DNA from: Legionella rowbothamii
GTDB taxonomy: Bacteria; Pseudomonadota; Gammaproteobacteria; Legionellales; Legionellaceae
NCBI RefSeq assembly: GCF_900639985.1
Contig: NZ_CAAAIM010000003.1
Span: forward strand, 186,001-250,000
Reading direction: 5' to 3'
DNA: 64,000 nt
A program made the position numbers and the translations under genes. Numbering within the stretch: position 1 is the first letter of the stretch; each line of letters opens with the position of its first letter. Below, piece by piece: positions 7,883 through 17,187 of this stretch. The notes below the pieces were generated by a model, which saw only the letters and a program-made list of their open reading frames with translations, ran no database searches and had not been told where the DNA came from.

Positions 7883-9622
7883 GTGCGCAACAGTCGGTTC
7901 TACTTTGCTAATCCTGATAGAGTTGGTCGATTTATCAATCGCTGGGACTTACTGCTATTAATCCTAATTTTTGCAGTACTGTTCTTTTTTGGCTGGGCGG
8001 GTTCACAAATGGCAACTCCTTATCAATTAGGAGACCAAATACCCATTTCTTTAGAGCCAGAAAATCTCCCTTTTTATGCACTGCGTACGGTAATTCGTAT
8101 GTTTATTGCCTTGTTCTTTTCTATCGTCTTCACTTTTACCGTGGGGCTTTTGGCGGCTAAAAATCGGCGTGCTGAGCAAATAATTATTCCCGCGATTGAT
8201 ATCTTACAATCAATACCGGTTTTAAGTTTTTTATCGATTACAGTTACCGGGTTTATCCATTTATTTCCGCACAGCTTATTAGGCCCTGAATGTGCTTCAA
8301 TTTTTGCTATTTTCTGTGCTCAAGTATGGAATATGACTTTTGGTTTTTACCAATCACTGAAAACTCTTCCGCATGATTTACAGGAAGTTTCTTCCATGTT
8401 TCGTCTTTCCGCTTGGCAGCGTTTTTGGAAATTAGAAGTTCCTTTTTCGATGTCAGGATTATTATGGAATATGATGATCTCTATGTCCGCGAGTTGGTTT
8501 TTCGTGGTTTTATCCGAGGCCATTTCCGTGGCGCATCAAAATATTCGTTTGCCTGGAGTGGGCTCTTATATTGCTTTGGCAATACAACAAAAAGATTTGC
8601 ATGCGGTCGGCTATGCGATTTTAACGATGGTTATCGTAATTTTTTTATACGATCAAATACTTTTTCGCCCTTTAATTGCCTGGTCTGAAAAGTTTAAGTT
8701 TGAAGTATCGCCCGATGACGCAGAATACCAATCTTGGTTGGTTGACTGGATGCGTGGTAGCCGTCTCATGAAGCAATTTGCGGAGATGATTAATGTCTTG
8801 ACTGACAGTTTTGTCAATGCGCGTTGGTTTCGCCTCAGTGACTCTAAGGTAATTAAGGAAATCGATTTAAAAAAACAAAAGCTCCTAGACCGTTTTTGGA
8901 ATATCACGGTCTTAGTGTGTGTGATTAGTGGCGGTTGGTTTTTATTACGCTTTATCTTAGCCGAACTGAAAGTGAGTGACATACTACATGTATTTTTGTT
9001 GGGAGCTGCCACCGGTACCCGGGTTATTGCTCTGATTATATTAAGTTCGTTAATTTGGATTCCGGTTGGCGTGTGGATAGGGTTAAGACCACGTCTTGCT
9101 CAACGCATTCAGCCAGTAATTCAATTTGTTGCTGCATTCCCTGCCAATTTATTCTACCCTTTATTTGTCATTGCTATTGTTGAGTTTAATTTAAATGTTC
9201 AAATCTGGGTAACTCCCTTAATGATTTTGGGTACCCAATGGTATATTTTATTTAATGTCATCGCGGGTGCCTCATCAATTCCGCGCGATCTTTATCTTGC
9301 GGCCAATAATTTTGGTTTGAAAGGCTGGCTTTGGTGGAAGCGTTTAGCCTTACCAGGGATTTTCCCGTTCTATATTACGGGTGCAATTACTGCTGCAGGT
9401 GGTGCTTGGAACGCCAGTATTGTTGCTGAGTGGGTGAGTTGGGGTAATACTACCTTGAAAGCAACGGGCTTAGGGGCATACATTCAGGCCAGTACCGCAA
9501 CGGGTAATTTCCCAAAAATTGCTTTAGGTACGGCAATGATGTGTTTGTATGTACTGATGTTTAATCACCTTATTTGGCGCCCATTGTACCGTTTGGCAGA
9601 AGAGCGGTTTAATTTTAATTAG
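7883..9622 (+). CDS. ABC transporter permease, NitT/TauT type, two fused transmembrane domains
   Basis: A 579-residue inner-membrane permease made of two homologous halves (about residues 1-270 and 330-579), each with around six helices. Each half has an EAA-type cytoplasmic loop (LPHDLQEVSSMFRLSAWQRFWKLEVPFSMSG in the first, IPRDLYLAANNFGLKGWLWWKRLALPGIFP in the second). This fused arrangement is typical of a subgroup of nitrate/sulfonate/bicarbonate-type importers. The start is a GTG at 7883 with AAGGGGG just upstream. The ATPase gene follows 34 bases later. No substrate-binding protein is encoded nearby, so the substrate is unknown. The upstream region carries a possible structured leader and faces the divergent small RNA candidate. 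Confidence 0.88.
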   Translation: MRNSRFYFANPDRVGRFINRWDLLLLILIFAVLFFFGWAGSQMATPYQLGDQIPISLEPENLPFYALRTVIRMFIALFFSIVFTFTVGLLAAKNRRAEQIIIPAIDILQSIPVLSFLSITVTGFIHLFPHSLLGPECASIFAIFCAQVWNMTFGFYQSLKTLPHDLQEVSSMFRLSAWQRFWKLEVPFSMSGLLWNMMISMSASWFFVVLSEAISVAHQNIRLPGVGSYIALAIQQKDLHAVGYAILTMVIVIFLYDQILFRPLIAWSEKFKFEVSPDDAEYQSWLVDWMRGSRLMKQFAEMINVLTDSFVNARWFRLSDSKVIKEIDLKKQKLLDRFWNITVLVCVISGGWFLLRFILAELKVSDILHVFLLGAATGTRVIALIILSSLIWIPVGVWIGLRPRLAQRIQPVIQFVAAFPANLFYPLFVIAIVEFNLNVQIWVTPLMILGTQWYILFNVIAGASSIPRDLYLAANNFGLKGWLWWKRLALPGIFPFYITGAITAAGGAWNASIVAEWVSWGNTTLKATGLGAYIQASTATGNFPKIALGTAMMCLYVLMFNHLIWRPLYRLAEERFNFN

Positions 9623-9656
9623 GGTCTGTTTACCTTTTCGCTAGCTTGAGACGATT

Positions 9657-10955
9657 ATGCCTGAAACTATTATTGCTATAGAAAGCTTACGTAAGTCCTT
9701 CAAAAAAGCTTCCGAGCAAGATTTGCTGGTGCTTGAAGATGTTAATTTTAAATTACAAGAAGGTGAAATCGTCGCATTATTAGGTAAGTCGGGTTCGGGT
9801 AAATCCACGTTACTGCGAATCATTGCCGGTCTTATCCCTCCCACAAGTGGTACAGTAACCTACCGGGGAATGCCGGTTAGCAGCCCGGTTGCCGGGATTG
9901 CGATGGTATTTCAATCCTTTGCATTAATGCCATGGCTTACTGTTTTGGAAAATGTGGAGTTAGGCCTGGAAGCGCAAGGGGTAGGCCGTGAAGAACGCCG
10001 TCACCGGGCAATTGAGGCGATTGATATTATTGGTCTTGATGGTTTTGAATCAGCTTTTCCTAAAGAGCTTTCAGGGGGAATGCGGCAGCGGGTTGGTTTT
10101 GCCAGAGCTTTAGTTATTAATCCTGATGTTTTATTAATGGATGAACCCTTTTCGGCATTGGATGTGTTGACTGCGGAAAACTTAAAATCAGATTTACTGG
10201 AGTTATGGAAAGAAAAGAAAACGAATACTAATGGTATTTTATTAGTAACCCACAATATTGATGAAGCAGCTACCCTTGCGGATCGCATCGTTATTTTTGG
10301 TAATGATCCTGGTTACATTCGCGCTGAGTTACCCGTAACTTTACCTCAACCACGCGATCCGGAATCACCGGAATTTCGTGCCTTGGTTGATAAAATTTAT
10401 ACCTTAATGACGACTGGTCCTAAAGAAAAGGCTCAGCGTGCTCAACGGGAACGCCAAATTGGGTTAGGCTATCGTCTGCCTGATGTGGAGCCTTCTGAAT
10501 TAACCGGTTTGATTGAGACCATGACATCGTTTGAAGAACGCATCGATTTGCCAGAATTAGCCGATGAATTGATGATGAATATTGATGATTTGTTTCCAAT
10601 CTTAGAGACCTTAGAAATTTTAGGTTTTGCAAAAGTTTCAGCTGGGGATATTCAGTTAAGTGATTTAGGTAAACAATTCTCTGAAGCGGATTTACAAGAG
10701 CGTAAGCAATTATTCGCCCAACGTTTATTAGAAAAAGTACCCCTCGCTCGTTACATTAGCCGCATTCTAGATGAGAAGGTGGGGCATCGTGTTTCGGAAG
10801 AGCGTTTCTTAAGTAAGCTCGAAGATTACTTAAGTGAAAAAGAAGCAGAGCGTGTTTTACGCACCATGATTGATTGGGGGCGCTACGCCGAGCTTTTTGC
10901 CTATGACTTTAACACGGGAATTTTAAGCTTAGAAAACCCCGGAGATGGAGTATAG
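9657..10955 (+). CDS. ABC transporter ATP-binding protein with C-terminal AAA-associated domain
   Basis: The 432-residue ATPase energises the permease encoded just upstream. Residues 1-250 form the ABC domain: Walker A LLGKSGSGKSTLL, signature LSGGMRQRVGFARAL, Walker B VLLMDEPFSALD and the switch histidine in LVTHNIDEAATLADR. This matches the NitT/TauT ATPase group. Residues of about 285-425 form an extra helical domain (LIETMTSFEERIDLPELADELMMNIDDLFPILETLEILGF) that resembles the AAA-associated C-terminal domain found on this subgroup, which may sense a ligand or regulate transport. Both genes form a two-gene operon ending at a bidirectional hairpin. Confidence 0.9.
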   Translation: MPETIIAIESLRKSFKKASEQDLLVLEDVNFKLQEGEIVALLGKSGSGKSTLLRIIAGLIPPTSGTVTYRGMPVSSPVAGIAMVFQSFALMPWLTVLENVELGLEAQGVGREERRHRAIEAIDIIGLDGFESAFPKELSGGMRQRVGFARALVINPDVLLMDEPFSALDVLTAENLKSDLLELWKEKKTNTNGILLVTHNIDEAATLADRIVIFGNDPGYIRAELPVTLPQPRDPESPEFRALVDKIYTLMTTGPKEKAQRAQRERQIGLGYRLPDVEPSELTGLIETMTSFEERIDLPELADELMMNIDDLFPILETLEILGFAKVSAGDIQLSDLGKQFSEADLQERKQLFAQRLLEKVPLARYISRILDEKVGHRVSEERFLSKLEDYLSEKEAERVLRTMIDWGRYAELFAYDFNTGILSLENPGDGV

Positions 10956-10978
10956 AGTCGAACATTAAATTGGTATAG

Positions 10979-10998
10979 CCTGGTTGCTTGCAACCAGG
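10979..10998. terminator. Perfect inverted repeat between convergent genes (CCTGGTTGC family)
   Basis: CCTGGTTGC/GCAACCAGG, 9-bp arms with a 2-base spacer, lies between the ABC ATPase gene (plus) and dsbA (minus). There is no long T-run. The same core recurs at 23173-23192 and, modified, at 21259-21284, so it is a dispersed element that may act as a bidirectional terminator. Confidence 0.6.
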
Positions 10999-11010
10999 AC
11001 TTCACTATTC

Positions 11011-11619
11011 TTAAGCTGATTTCTTCGCCAAATAATTCAATATTTCCATCAAACGCTCAGGGCTACCTGCTAATTGCAAATCAGTTTTGTACTTCTGATT
11101 GACCACAAATGCGGGAACAGCACTAATTTGATAAGCACCCATTAAGGACATTCCACTTTGTACTTTCATATCAATGGTGGGTGAGTTTTCAAACGCGCTT
11201 TTCGCAATTTCTCGATCAACGCCTTGCGAAACAAAGAAATTAATCATCGTTTGCTTTGATTCTAAAGGTGTTCTATCTAACTGAATAGCTTTGAATAACA
11301 CGGGATTTAATTTATCCGACAGCGCGAGGGTTTTCGCCGTATAATAGGCTTTAGCATACAATTCCCAGCTGGGCTTAAATACTACGGGAATACGTTCAAA
11401 CTGAACTCCTTTCCCCAAGGTGCTTACCCACTGATGTAGAGGTGCTTCTATTTTATAACACCAAGGGCAACCATAACTAAAAAATTCCTGAATAATAGGC
11501 GCTTTGCTCTTTACTGCCTGAGGATTGGAGACCACAACATAATCTTTGCCTTCAACAAAAGCAGCAGCAAAAGCCATTGTGGGTAAAAGTAAGAAGAAAC
11601 AAAATAGTTTTTTTAACAT
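11011..11619 (-). CDS. dsbA: Thiol:disulfide interchange protein DsbA
   Basis: A periplasmic oxidase that introduces disulfide bonds into exported proteins. The 202-residue protein has a signal peptide (residues 1-20, MAFAAA cleavage region). The thioredoxin-fold active site CPWC is at residues 51-54 within FFSYGCPWCYKIEAPLH, an inserted helical domain follows, and the cis-proline loop is SAVPAFVV near residue 170. The length and motifs match DsbA of gammaproteobacteria. It follows the cytochrome c4 gene by 11 bases on the minus strand, a common pairing in this class, and the two probably share a promoter. Confidence 0.93.
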   Translation of the reverse strand: MLKKLFCFFLLLPTMAFAAAFVEGKDYVVVSNPQAVKSKAPIIQEFFSYGCPWCYKIEAPLHQWVSTLGKGVQFERIPVVFKPSWELYAKAYYTAKTLALSDKLNPVLFKAIQLDRTPLESKQTMINFFVSQGVDREIAKSAFENSPTIDMKVQSGMSLMGAYQISAVPAFVVNQKYKTDLQLAGSPERLMEILNYLAKKSA

Positions 11620-11630
11620 GTTTAAATTCC

Positions 11631-12230
11631 CTAGTGTAAACCTTCGATATAATGTGCTACAGCTTCCATATCTTCTCGGCTCATCCTGCTGCTAATGTCC
11701 TGCATAATATGATTTAAATCATTCTTGCGTTTGCCGTCTTTAAATGCCAGCAATTGCAATAGCGTATAAGCAGCATGTTGACCAGAAAGTACTGGAAAGC
11801 CAGCTTGAGCATTACCCGTACCTTTCGGACCATGGCAAGCAATACAGGCAGTTATCCGTTTTGTAAAGTCGCCTCCTCGATAAAGCTGTTCTCCGCGTTG
11901 CAGAAATTCTTTAGGAGTGCTTCCTTGAGCCAAAGGCATTTTAGCATAATATGCTGCTAAGTCATCCATATCCTGGTCACTCAGGGTTGCAACCAAGGCG
12001 CTCATGGTGGGCGCATCACGGAGTGATTTATCTTTCATATCTTTTAGTTGCTTGATGAAGTATTTAGGATGCTGTCCGGCCAGATTGGGCCATTCAGGGT
12101 TCAGGCTATTGCCTGATTGCCCATGACAGGCGGCACACACCATCGCTTTATTTGCAGTTGTTGGGGTATTTTCTTGTGCATAGACGGTTAGCGGGACGCA
12201 CAGAATAACTGCTAGTGCAAATTTTTTCAT
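11631..12230 (-). CDS. Cytochrome c4 (di-heme c-type cytochrome)
   Basis: A periplasmic electron carrier, 199 residues after translation. It has a signal peptide (residues 1-18) and two heme-binding CXXCH motifs: CAACH at 32-36 and CIACH at 129-133. Each heme domain has a distal methionine region (SALVATLSDQDMDDLAAYYAKMPL in the first, SRMSREDMEAVAHYIEGLH in the second), which is the tandem cytochrome c4 layout. It lies 11 bases upstream of dsbA on the same strand. The engB gene is divergent, with its promoter in the shared 105-base region to the right. Confidence 0.93.
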   Translation of the reverse strand: MKKFALAVILCVPLTVYAQENTPTTANKAMVCAACHGQSGNSLNPEWPNLAGQHPKYFIKQLKDMKDKSLRDAPTMSALVATLSDQDMDDLAAYYAKMPLAQGSTPKEFLQRGEQLYRGGDFTKRITACIACHGPKGTGNAQAGFPVLSGQHAAYTLLQLLAFKDGKRKNDLNHIMQDISSRMSREDMEAVAHYIEGLH

Positions 12231-12264
12231 GAAACTCTCTAGGTTAAGTCATCGTACCTAATTT

Positions 12265-12292
12265 TTGTAAAAATTATATAAAATCGTAAAAT
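12265..12292 (+). promoter_or_regulatory. Predicted sigma-70 promoter of engB
   Basis: TTGTAA at 12265-12270 and TAAAAT at 12287-12292 are separated by 16 bases. Transcription would begin near 12299, after the first in-frame ATG at 12294, which supports the ATG at 12336 as the true engB start. Confidence 0.55.
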
Positions 12293-12335
12293 AATGGTAC
12301 ACTGCTTGGGTTTAAATCCCGATGCCGTATATTTT

Positions 12336-12938
12336 ATGTTAGAAAATCCTTATGCTAAAGCAGTATTTTTAAAAAGCGCCGCGCGAGTAACTCATTTGCC
12401 TGAAGATACAGGCTATGAGGTTGCTTTTGCTGGACGCTCCAATGCTGGGAAATCCAGCGCGTTAAATTGTTTGACTCGCATTAAAGGCTTAGCTCGAACC
12501 AGTAAAACACCAGGACGCACCCAATTAATTAATTTATTTTCTCTGGATGAAGAGCGCCGTTTAGTGGACTTACCAGGATATGGTTATGCCAAGGTTGCTT
12601 TGCAAGTAAAGATGGAGTGGCAAAAGCATTTAGCTCATTATCTTGATGTCAGGCAAAGTTTAAGAGGCTTAGTGTTGTTAATGGATGTGCGCCATCCCTT
12701 AAAAGATCTAGACCAAATGATGATCGATTGGGCATTGAATCGCGAATTGCCTGTGCACATTTTATTGACTAAAGCAGATAAATTGAGCCGCAGTGATGTC
12801 AAAAATACGGTTTTAAAAGTGCGCAAACATTATGAACTTGCTAGTCATTTAATCAGCGTCCAAGCTTTTTCTTCTTTAAAAAAAGAAGGCGTAGAAGAGT
12901 TAATTCTTTTGTTAAATCAGTGGCTTGATTTGCATTAA
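12336..12938 (+). CDS. engB: Ribosome biogenesis GTP-binding protein EngB (YsxC/YihA)
   Basis: A P-loop GTPase needed for assembly of the large ribosomal subunit. The motifs are in order: G1 [15 protein letters not shown]2 region [13 protein letters not shown]3 [10 protein letters not shown] and G4 LTKADKL. From the ATG at 12336 the protein has 200 residues, the normal family size. An in-frame ATG 42 bases earlier gives an odd extension and coincides with the predicted transcription start, so it is unlikely to be used. The ribosome binding site before 12336 is weak. The gene is monocistronic and ends at a strong hairpin. Confidence 0.92.
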   Translation: MLENPYAKAVFLKSAARVTHLPEDTGYEVAFAGRSNAGKSSALNCLTRIKGLARTSKTPGRTQLINLFSLDEERRLVDLPGYGYAKVALQVKMEWQKHLAHYLDVRQSLRGLVLLMDVRHPLKDLDQMMIDWALNRELPVHILLTKADKLSRSDVKNTVLKVRKHYELASHLISVQAFSSLKKEGVEELILLLNQWLDLH

Positions 12939-12950
12939 GTACATGCATAC

Positions 12951-12996
12951 CATCTTAAAAGAATACCCGGCTGCAACCAGGTATTCTTTTAAGATG
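12951..12996. terminator. Bidirectional terminator with 17-bp perfect arms
   Basis: The arms 12951-12967 and 12980-12996 are perfectly complementary and enclose CGGCTGCAACCA. The A/T-rich flanks of the stem supply a T tract (TTCTTTT) on each strand. It lies between engB (plus) and a convergent minus-strand gene. The loop again contains the ctgcaacca core of the CCTGGTTGC family. Confidence 0.75.
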
Positions 12997-13103
12997 GCAA
13001 TTAGGCTCTCTCCACATAAACCAAAATAAATTCGCAACGCTTAAAGTTACCGGATTTCACTGCATTACATCCAGGCTTGGATGGAGCTTCTTTCTTGCAA
13101 TGA

Positions 13104-14264
13104 TTAACCTGCCTGGATTTGGTATCCTGCTGCTGAGTCATTATTAGGCCCCTCCTGTATTTTCGCTAGCTCTTCTTTATATTGATTAATTTTTTGACGG
13201 GCTTGATCTGCCATAATACTGCCGCCAATACTACCCGCCATTTTAACAGTATCGTTTACTGCTTTAAGACTTTGCGTTACTGTTGCTGCAGTGGTGCTTA
13301 TTAACCCTTGTTGTACTGCCGCGGACACGAGGCTTCCAGTGCCCATTAAGGCAATACTGGTACCTACTAATGCGGTTGTTGCCAACTCAGTAGGGGTGGG
13401 GGCTGCACCAAAGCGGATAAGATTATAAATCATTGTACCTACGGTTTTTAATGCCAAAGGTACTCCAATTGCCATACCAATACACGTCGCAGCGAGGGCA
13501 ATAGGGCCCATTATGGGAGCTAATGGTGGGATAAGTGCAAGAGCGGTGGCCGCCACGGCAATCAGTGAGGCGGCTAATGAAACTTTAGAGCCATAATATT
13601 CATAATTATTTAAGAAGGCTGAAAAATTTCGGGTTGATTTATTGGCATAAGTAAAATTGAAATCGTTCGCCTGTAAATAAAAATCGCGTGCCTTATGTAA
13701 ATTACGCAGGAATCCTTTTTTCTCTTCCATACTCAATGGCATGTCTTTCAGCTCATGCTTGATTTCCGATAAGTATTGCTTAAACTCTTTTCTTCTTGAT
13801 AAAACCTCAAATCTCGAGGATGTATGTTGGATACCCTCATTTTCGGCCAATTTTTTTAACTTGTCTAAATGTGCCTCAAGTTTTTGAATATCTTCTATTG
13901 GAATCGCTGCATCCGGTTTATGAAAGGGTTTTTTCAAGAAATGCAGGCATGCTGATTGGGCAAATAATATTTGTCCAAAAAGAACAATGCTATCTAAGTG
14001 TTGTTGTTTTTGTCGCTTTTGTTCGTGACTTAGATTGCTTTTATTAATTTCATTTCGTAGTTCCTTCACATATTGTTGCTCCTTCTCACTAAACTCAACT
14101 TTTGTAGATGGAGTATCAATACGTAAGGCTGGGGCCATAAACTCTGGACCAAAAAGAATTTCTCCATGAGCAAATTCACTACTAGGAAATACGTTACGCA
14201 ATTGCTTTCTGACTTCCTCGGCGATTGAAGTATAGTCTTCTTTATGCAAAGTCACTTTAAACAT
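13104..14264 (-). CDS. Protein of unknown function with coiled-coil and hydrophobic helices; effector-like
   Basis: Not recognised. About 386 residues from the ATG at 14264 (the longer frame would need a TTG start). The first 210 residues are charged and helical (EKEQQYVKELRNEINKSNLSHEQKRQKQQ; KLEAHLDKLKKLAENEG). They are followed by two or three hydrophobic segments (VSLAASLIAVAATALALIPP, MGPIALAATCIGMAIGVPL, LATTALVGTSIALMGTGSLV) and a charged tail rich in Glu/Lys (QARQKINQYKEELAKIQEGP). A soluble helical N-terminus, internal membrane hairpins and an E-rich C-terminus are common among Dot/Icm effectors, but that is only a suggestion. It stands alone between the engB terminator and the acs terminator. 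Confidence 0.7.
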   Translation of the reverse strand: MFKVTLHKEDYTSIAEEVRKQLRNVFPSSEFAHGEILFGPEFMAPALRIDTPSTKVEFSEKEQQYVKELRNEINKSNLSHEQKRQKQQHLDSIVLFGQILFAQSACLHFLKKPFHKPDAAIPIEDIQKLEAHLDKLKKLAENEGIQHTSSRFEVLSRRKEFKQYLSEIKHELKDMPLSMEEKKGFLRNLHKARDFYLQANDFNFTYANKSTRNFSAFLNNYEYYGSKVSLAASLIAVAATALALIPPLAPIMGPIALAATCIGMAIGVPLALKTVGTMIYNLIRFGAAPTPTELATTALVGTSIALMGTGSLVSAAVQQGLISTTAATVTQSLKAVNDTVKMAGSIGGSIMADQARQKINQYKEELAKIQEGPNNDSAAGYQIQAG

Positions 14265-14339
14265 AATGTGTCTCAAATAAAAGCATGCGGTAATTTAATA
14301 ATACAGCTTTTGTGGGAATAGATCCAGCATTATGTTCAT

Positions 14340-14377
14340 CATTTGTCCTAAGTGCATCCTTTCACTCAGGACAAATG
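14340..14377. terminator. Hairpin after the mmsA-mmsB-acs operon
   Basis: CATTTGTCCT at 14340-14349 pairs with AGGACAAATG at 14368-14377, and an AGTG/CACT inner stem extends it. It lies 2 bases after the acs stop codon on the minus strand. There is no T-run, so it may be a transcript-stabilising 3' structure or a weak terminator. Confidence 0.55.
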
Positions 14378-14379
14378 GC

Positions 14380-16257
14380 TTATTTATTGAGCTCTCTTAT
14401 TAGAATTTCAATAGCTTGAGGATTCGCTAAGGTTGATAAATCGCCTAATTCGTCGATATGCTGCACTTCTTTGCAGGCAATTTTACGTAAAAATCGACGC
14501 ATTATTTTCCCCGAGCGTGTTTTGGGTAGTTCACTGGTGAAGTGAATGACATCAGGTTTAGCGATGGAACTTATTTCTTTTTTGACCTGCTCAATTAAAT
14601 CCATTTCTAAAACACTGGTGACGGAGATATCTTGTTTGAGAACGACATAAGCAAAAATACCCTGGCCTTTGAGATCATGGGAAATACCGACGACGGCCGC
14701 TTCTGCGACGGAGATATGGCTGACTAATGCGCTCTCAATTTCTGCTGTACCCAAACGATGTCCTGAGACGTTGATGACATCATCTACACGTCCGGTGATC
14801 CAATAATCGCCATCTTCATCACGTTTGGCACCATCACCTGTAATGTAATAACCATGGTGTAGGTAGGTATGGCAAAATCGTTGATGATCTCCTTCAATCG
14901 TTCGTGCCATAGAGGGCCAAGGATATTTCATGGCCAGAAACCCTTCACCAGCACCGGTGATTTCCTCATTTTGCTCATTCAACAAGACAGGAACTACTCC
15001 TGGAATTGGTTGTCTGGCTGAACCAGGTTTGATGGCGGGATCATAAGGGCGAGCGCTGATCATGATTGACCCTGTTTCTGTCTGCCACCAGGTATCTACA
15101 ATTGGGCATTTACTTTGACCTACTTGCTTGTAGTACCATTCCCATGCTTCAGGGTTAATTGGCTCTCCGACTGAGCCTAGCAAGCGCAAAGAACTTCTAC
15201 TGCTTGAATCAAGCCACTGATTACCGGTACGCATGAGTGAACGTATGGCGGTTGGGGCTGTGTAAAATACATTGACTTGATGCTTGTCAATAATTTGCCA
15301 ATTTCTCGAGGGATCTGGCCAGGTGGGGATCCCCTCATAAACCAGGCTGGTTATTCCATTGCATAATGCGCCATAAACGACATAACTGTGTCCCGTGATC
15401 CACCCTATATCCGCCGTACACCAGAATACCTCATCTTCTTTACAATCAAAGATAAGTTGATGAGTATAAGCTGCTTGGACAAGATATCCCCCGGTCGTGT
15501 GTACGACCCCTTTAGGTTGGCCTGTACTGCCCGAGGTATAGAGGATGAATAAGGGAGCTTCGGCATCCATGGGTTCTGGCTCACATTGAGCATTAACCTG
15601 GTCTCTTAATTCATGCCACCAATGATCCTGATTTTTATCAAAGTGAATCGTGGCATTGCTATTTTTAATAATCAGGCGTTGCAAAGATAGGCCTTCACAG
15701 GCTTCGTCAACGTGTTCTTTTAGTTCAACGGGTTTACCCCCACGGGAAAAGCTGTCTACAGTAATGAGGCATTTGCATTCTGAGGCGATTAAACGTTGTT
15801 TTAATGCATGAGCAGAAAAGCCAGCAAAGATCACGGTATGTACGGCCCCAATACGTGCGCAGGCCAGCATCGCAATAACCGCCTCGGAAATCATCGGCAA
15901 ATAAATTGCGACCTTATCCCCTTTTTTAACATGGAGCTTCTTGAGTACATTACTCATACGGCATACTTCGGCATGCAATTGTGCAAAGCTTAGCGTTTTA
16001 TGGTGCGAGGGATCATCGCCTTCCCAGATAATTGCAATTTGATTTGCTTTATGGGGTAGATGACGATCTAGGCAATTGGCACTAACATTGAGTTTTCCTC
16101 CCTCAAACCAGCGAATTGTTCCTTGTTTAAAATCACCAGAAAGTACGGTATCCCAAGGACGCATCCACTGGATCGTTTGTTTGGCAATTTCAGACCAGAA
16201 CTCAGCTAAAGATTCTTCGGTAGGAGTTAGTGGATAGGGTGAGGGCTTTGCATGCAT
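14380..16257 (-). CDS. Acetyl-/propionyl-CoA synthetase (AMP-forming acyl-CoA ligase)
   Basis: An AMP-forming ligase that activates acetate or propionate with ATP and CoA. The 625-residue product has PLFILYTSGSTGQPKGVVHT (AMP-binding P-loop), VDTWWQTETGSIMISARP (adenylate-binding motif of acetyl-CoA synthetases), ITGRVDDVINVSGHRLGTAEIESALV and the C-terminal PKTRSGKIMRRFL with the catalytic, acetylatable lysine. The true start is the ATG at 16257, one base after the mmsB stop and behind AGAGG; a longer reading frame upstream lies inside mmsB. As the third gene after mmsA and mmsB, it may recapture propionate or acetate from valine breakdown (PrpE/AcsA type). Confidence 0.9.
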   Translation of the reverse strand: MHAKPSPYPLTPTEESLAEFWSEIAKQTIQWMRPWDTVLSGDFKQGTIRWFEGGKLNVSANCLDRHLPHKANQIAIIWEGDDPSHHKTLSFAQLHAEVCRMSNVLKKLHVKKGDKVAIYLPMISEAVIAMLACARIGAVHTVIFAGFSAHALKQRLIASECKCLITVDSFSRGGKPVELKEHVDEACEGLSLQRLIIKNSNATIHFDKNQDHWWHELRDQVNAQCEPEPMDAEAPLFILYTSGSTGQPKGVVHTTGGYLVQAAYTHQLIFDCKEDEVFWCTADIGWITGHSYVVYGALCNGITSLVYEGIPTWPDPSRNWQIIDKHQVNVFYTAPTAIRSLMRTGNQWLDSSSRSSLRLLGSVGEPINPEAWEWYYKQVGQSKCPIVDTWWQTETGSIMISARPYDPAIKPGSARQPIPGVVPVLLNEQNEEITGAGEGFLAMKYPWPSMARTIEGDHQRFCHTYLHHGYYITGDGAKRDEDGDYWITGRVDDVINVSGHRLGTAEIESALVSHISVAEAAVVGISHDLKGQGIFAYVVLKQDISVTSVLEMDLIEQVKKEISSIAKPDVIHFTSELPKTRSGKIMRRFLRKIACKEVQHIDELGDLSTLANPQAIEILIRELNK

Positions 16258-16258
16258 G

Positions 16259-17155
16259 TTAAACCTCTTTTGCTTGAGCAATAAGTTTGATAATAGCCGA
16301 AAAATCAGCATCTCCAAGCCCTTGATCGATAAATTTCTGATAAAGAGCAGTTGCTTTTGCCGCCAATGGTGTATGGGTATTGACCGCATGAGCACAGTCT
16401 TGACTTAGTAATAAGTCTTTAAGCATCATGGCTGAGGCAAACCCGGGTTTATAGTCGTTATTGGCAGGTACATTTTCCAGAATCCCGGCAACAGGGGCAT
16501 ATTTAGTCATTGCCCAACATTGGCCAGAAGCATTGCTTACTACTTCAAATAATTTTTGTGGTGATAGATTTAATTGTTCTGCGAGAACAAATGCTTCGGA
16601 AATGGCAATCATGGAGATGCCGAGAATCATGTTATTGCAGATCTTTGCTGCCTGCCCACTTCCTGCTGCACCAGTATGGATTATTTTTTGCCCCATGGCG
16701 GCAAGGATTGGCTGGGCAAGCTGAAATGCCTCGTTCTCTCCTCCTACCATAAAGGTTAATGTTCCTGCATTAGCTCCAGCGGTGCCACCAGATACTGGTG
16801 CATCTACCACCTGAATCTGCTTTACTTTAGCTAGCTGGTGCACTTCTCGTGAGCTGTTGACATCAATTGTAGAGCAGTCAATAAATAATGCCCCCTTAGG
16901 AATGGTACTGAATAGTCCTTCTGCTCCATGACAAACCTGCAGCACTTGTTGCCCTGTTTGCAACATAGTAATGACAACCTCTTGCCCACGGGCCACTTCC
17001 GCAATGTCTTTTGCAGTTAAGCCGCCACTTGTTGCAAAATTTTTTAAGGCTGATTGCTGTAAATCATATCCTGTAACCTGGTGTCCTGCTTTAACGAGAT
17101 TAATAGCCATAGGTAAACCCATGTGGCCAAGCCCGACAAATCCAATTTTTGCCAT
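16259..17155 (-). CDS. mmsB: 3-hydroxyisobutyrate dehydrogenase
   Basis: Oxidises 3-hydroxyisobutyrate to methylmalonate semialdehyde with NAD in valine degradation. The 298-residue protein begins with the dinucleotide-binding motif IGFVGLGHMGLPMAINLVKAGHQVTGYD. It contains the substrate loop FIDCSTIDVNSS, DAPVSGGTAGANAGTLTFMVGG and the catalytic lysine region GAAGSGQAAKICNNMILGI, then the C-terminal domain motif YKPGFASAMMLKDLLLSQD. It is the middle gene of the mmsA-mmsB-acs operon, 32 bases after mmsA and touching acs. MmsA, encoded upstream, consumes its product. Confidence 0.94.
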   Translation of the reverse strand: MAKIGFVGLGHMGLPMAINLVKAGHQVTGYDLQQSALKNFATSGGLTAKDIAEVARGQEVVITMLQTGQQVLQVCHGAEGLFSTIPKGALFIDCSTIDVNSSREVHQLAKVKQIQVVDAPVSGGTAGANAGTLTFMVGGENEAFQLAQPILAAMGQKIIHTGAAGSGQAAKICNNMILGISMIAISEAFVLAEQLNLSPQKLFEVVSNASGQCWAMTKYAPVAGILENVPANNDYKPGFASAMMLKDLLLSQDCAHAVNTHTPLAAKATALYQKFIDQGLGDADFSAIIKLIAQAKEV

Positions 17156-17187
17156 TTAATTCTCCGTTTGAATGAGCGACCTATGTT

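Noticed and set aside
7653..7961. 102-codon ORF upstream of the permease gene
   Set aside because: It covers the leader and overlaps the permease start in another frame, and the translation has no recognisable domain; the region looks structured rather than coding.
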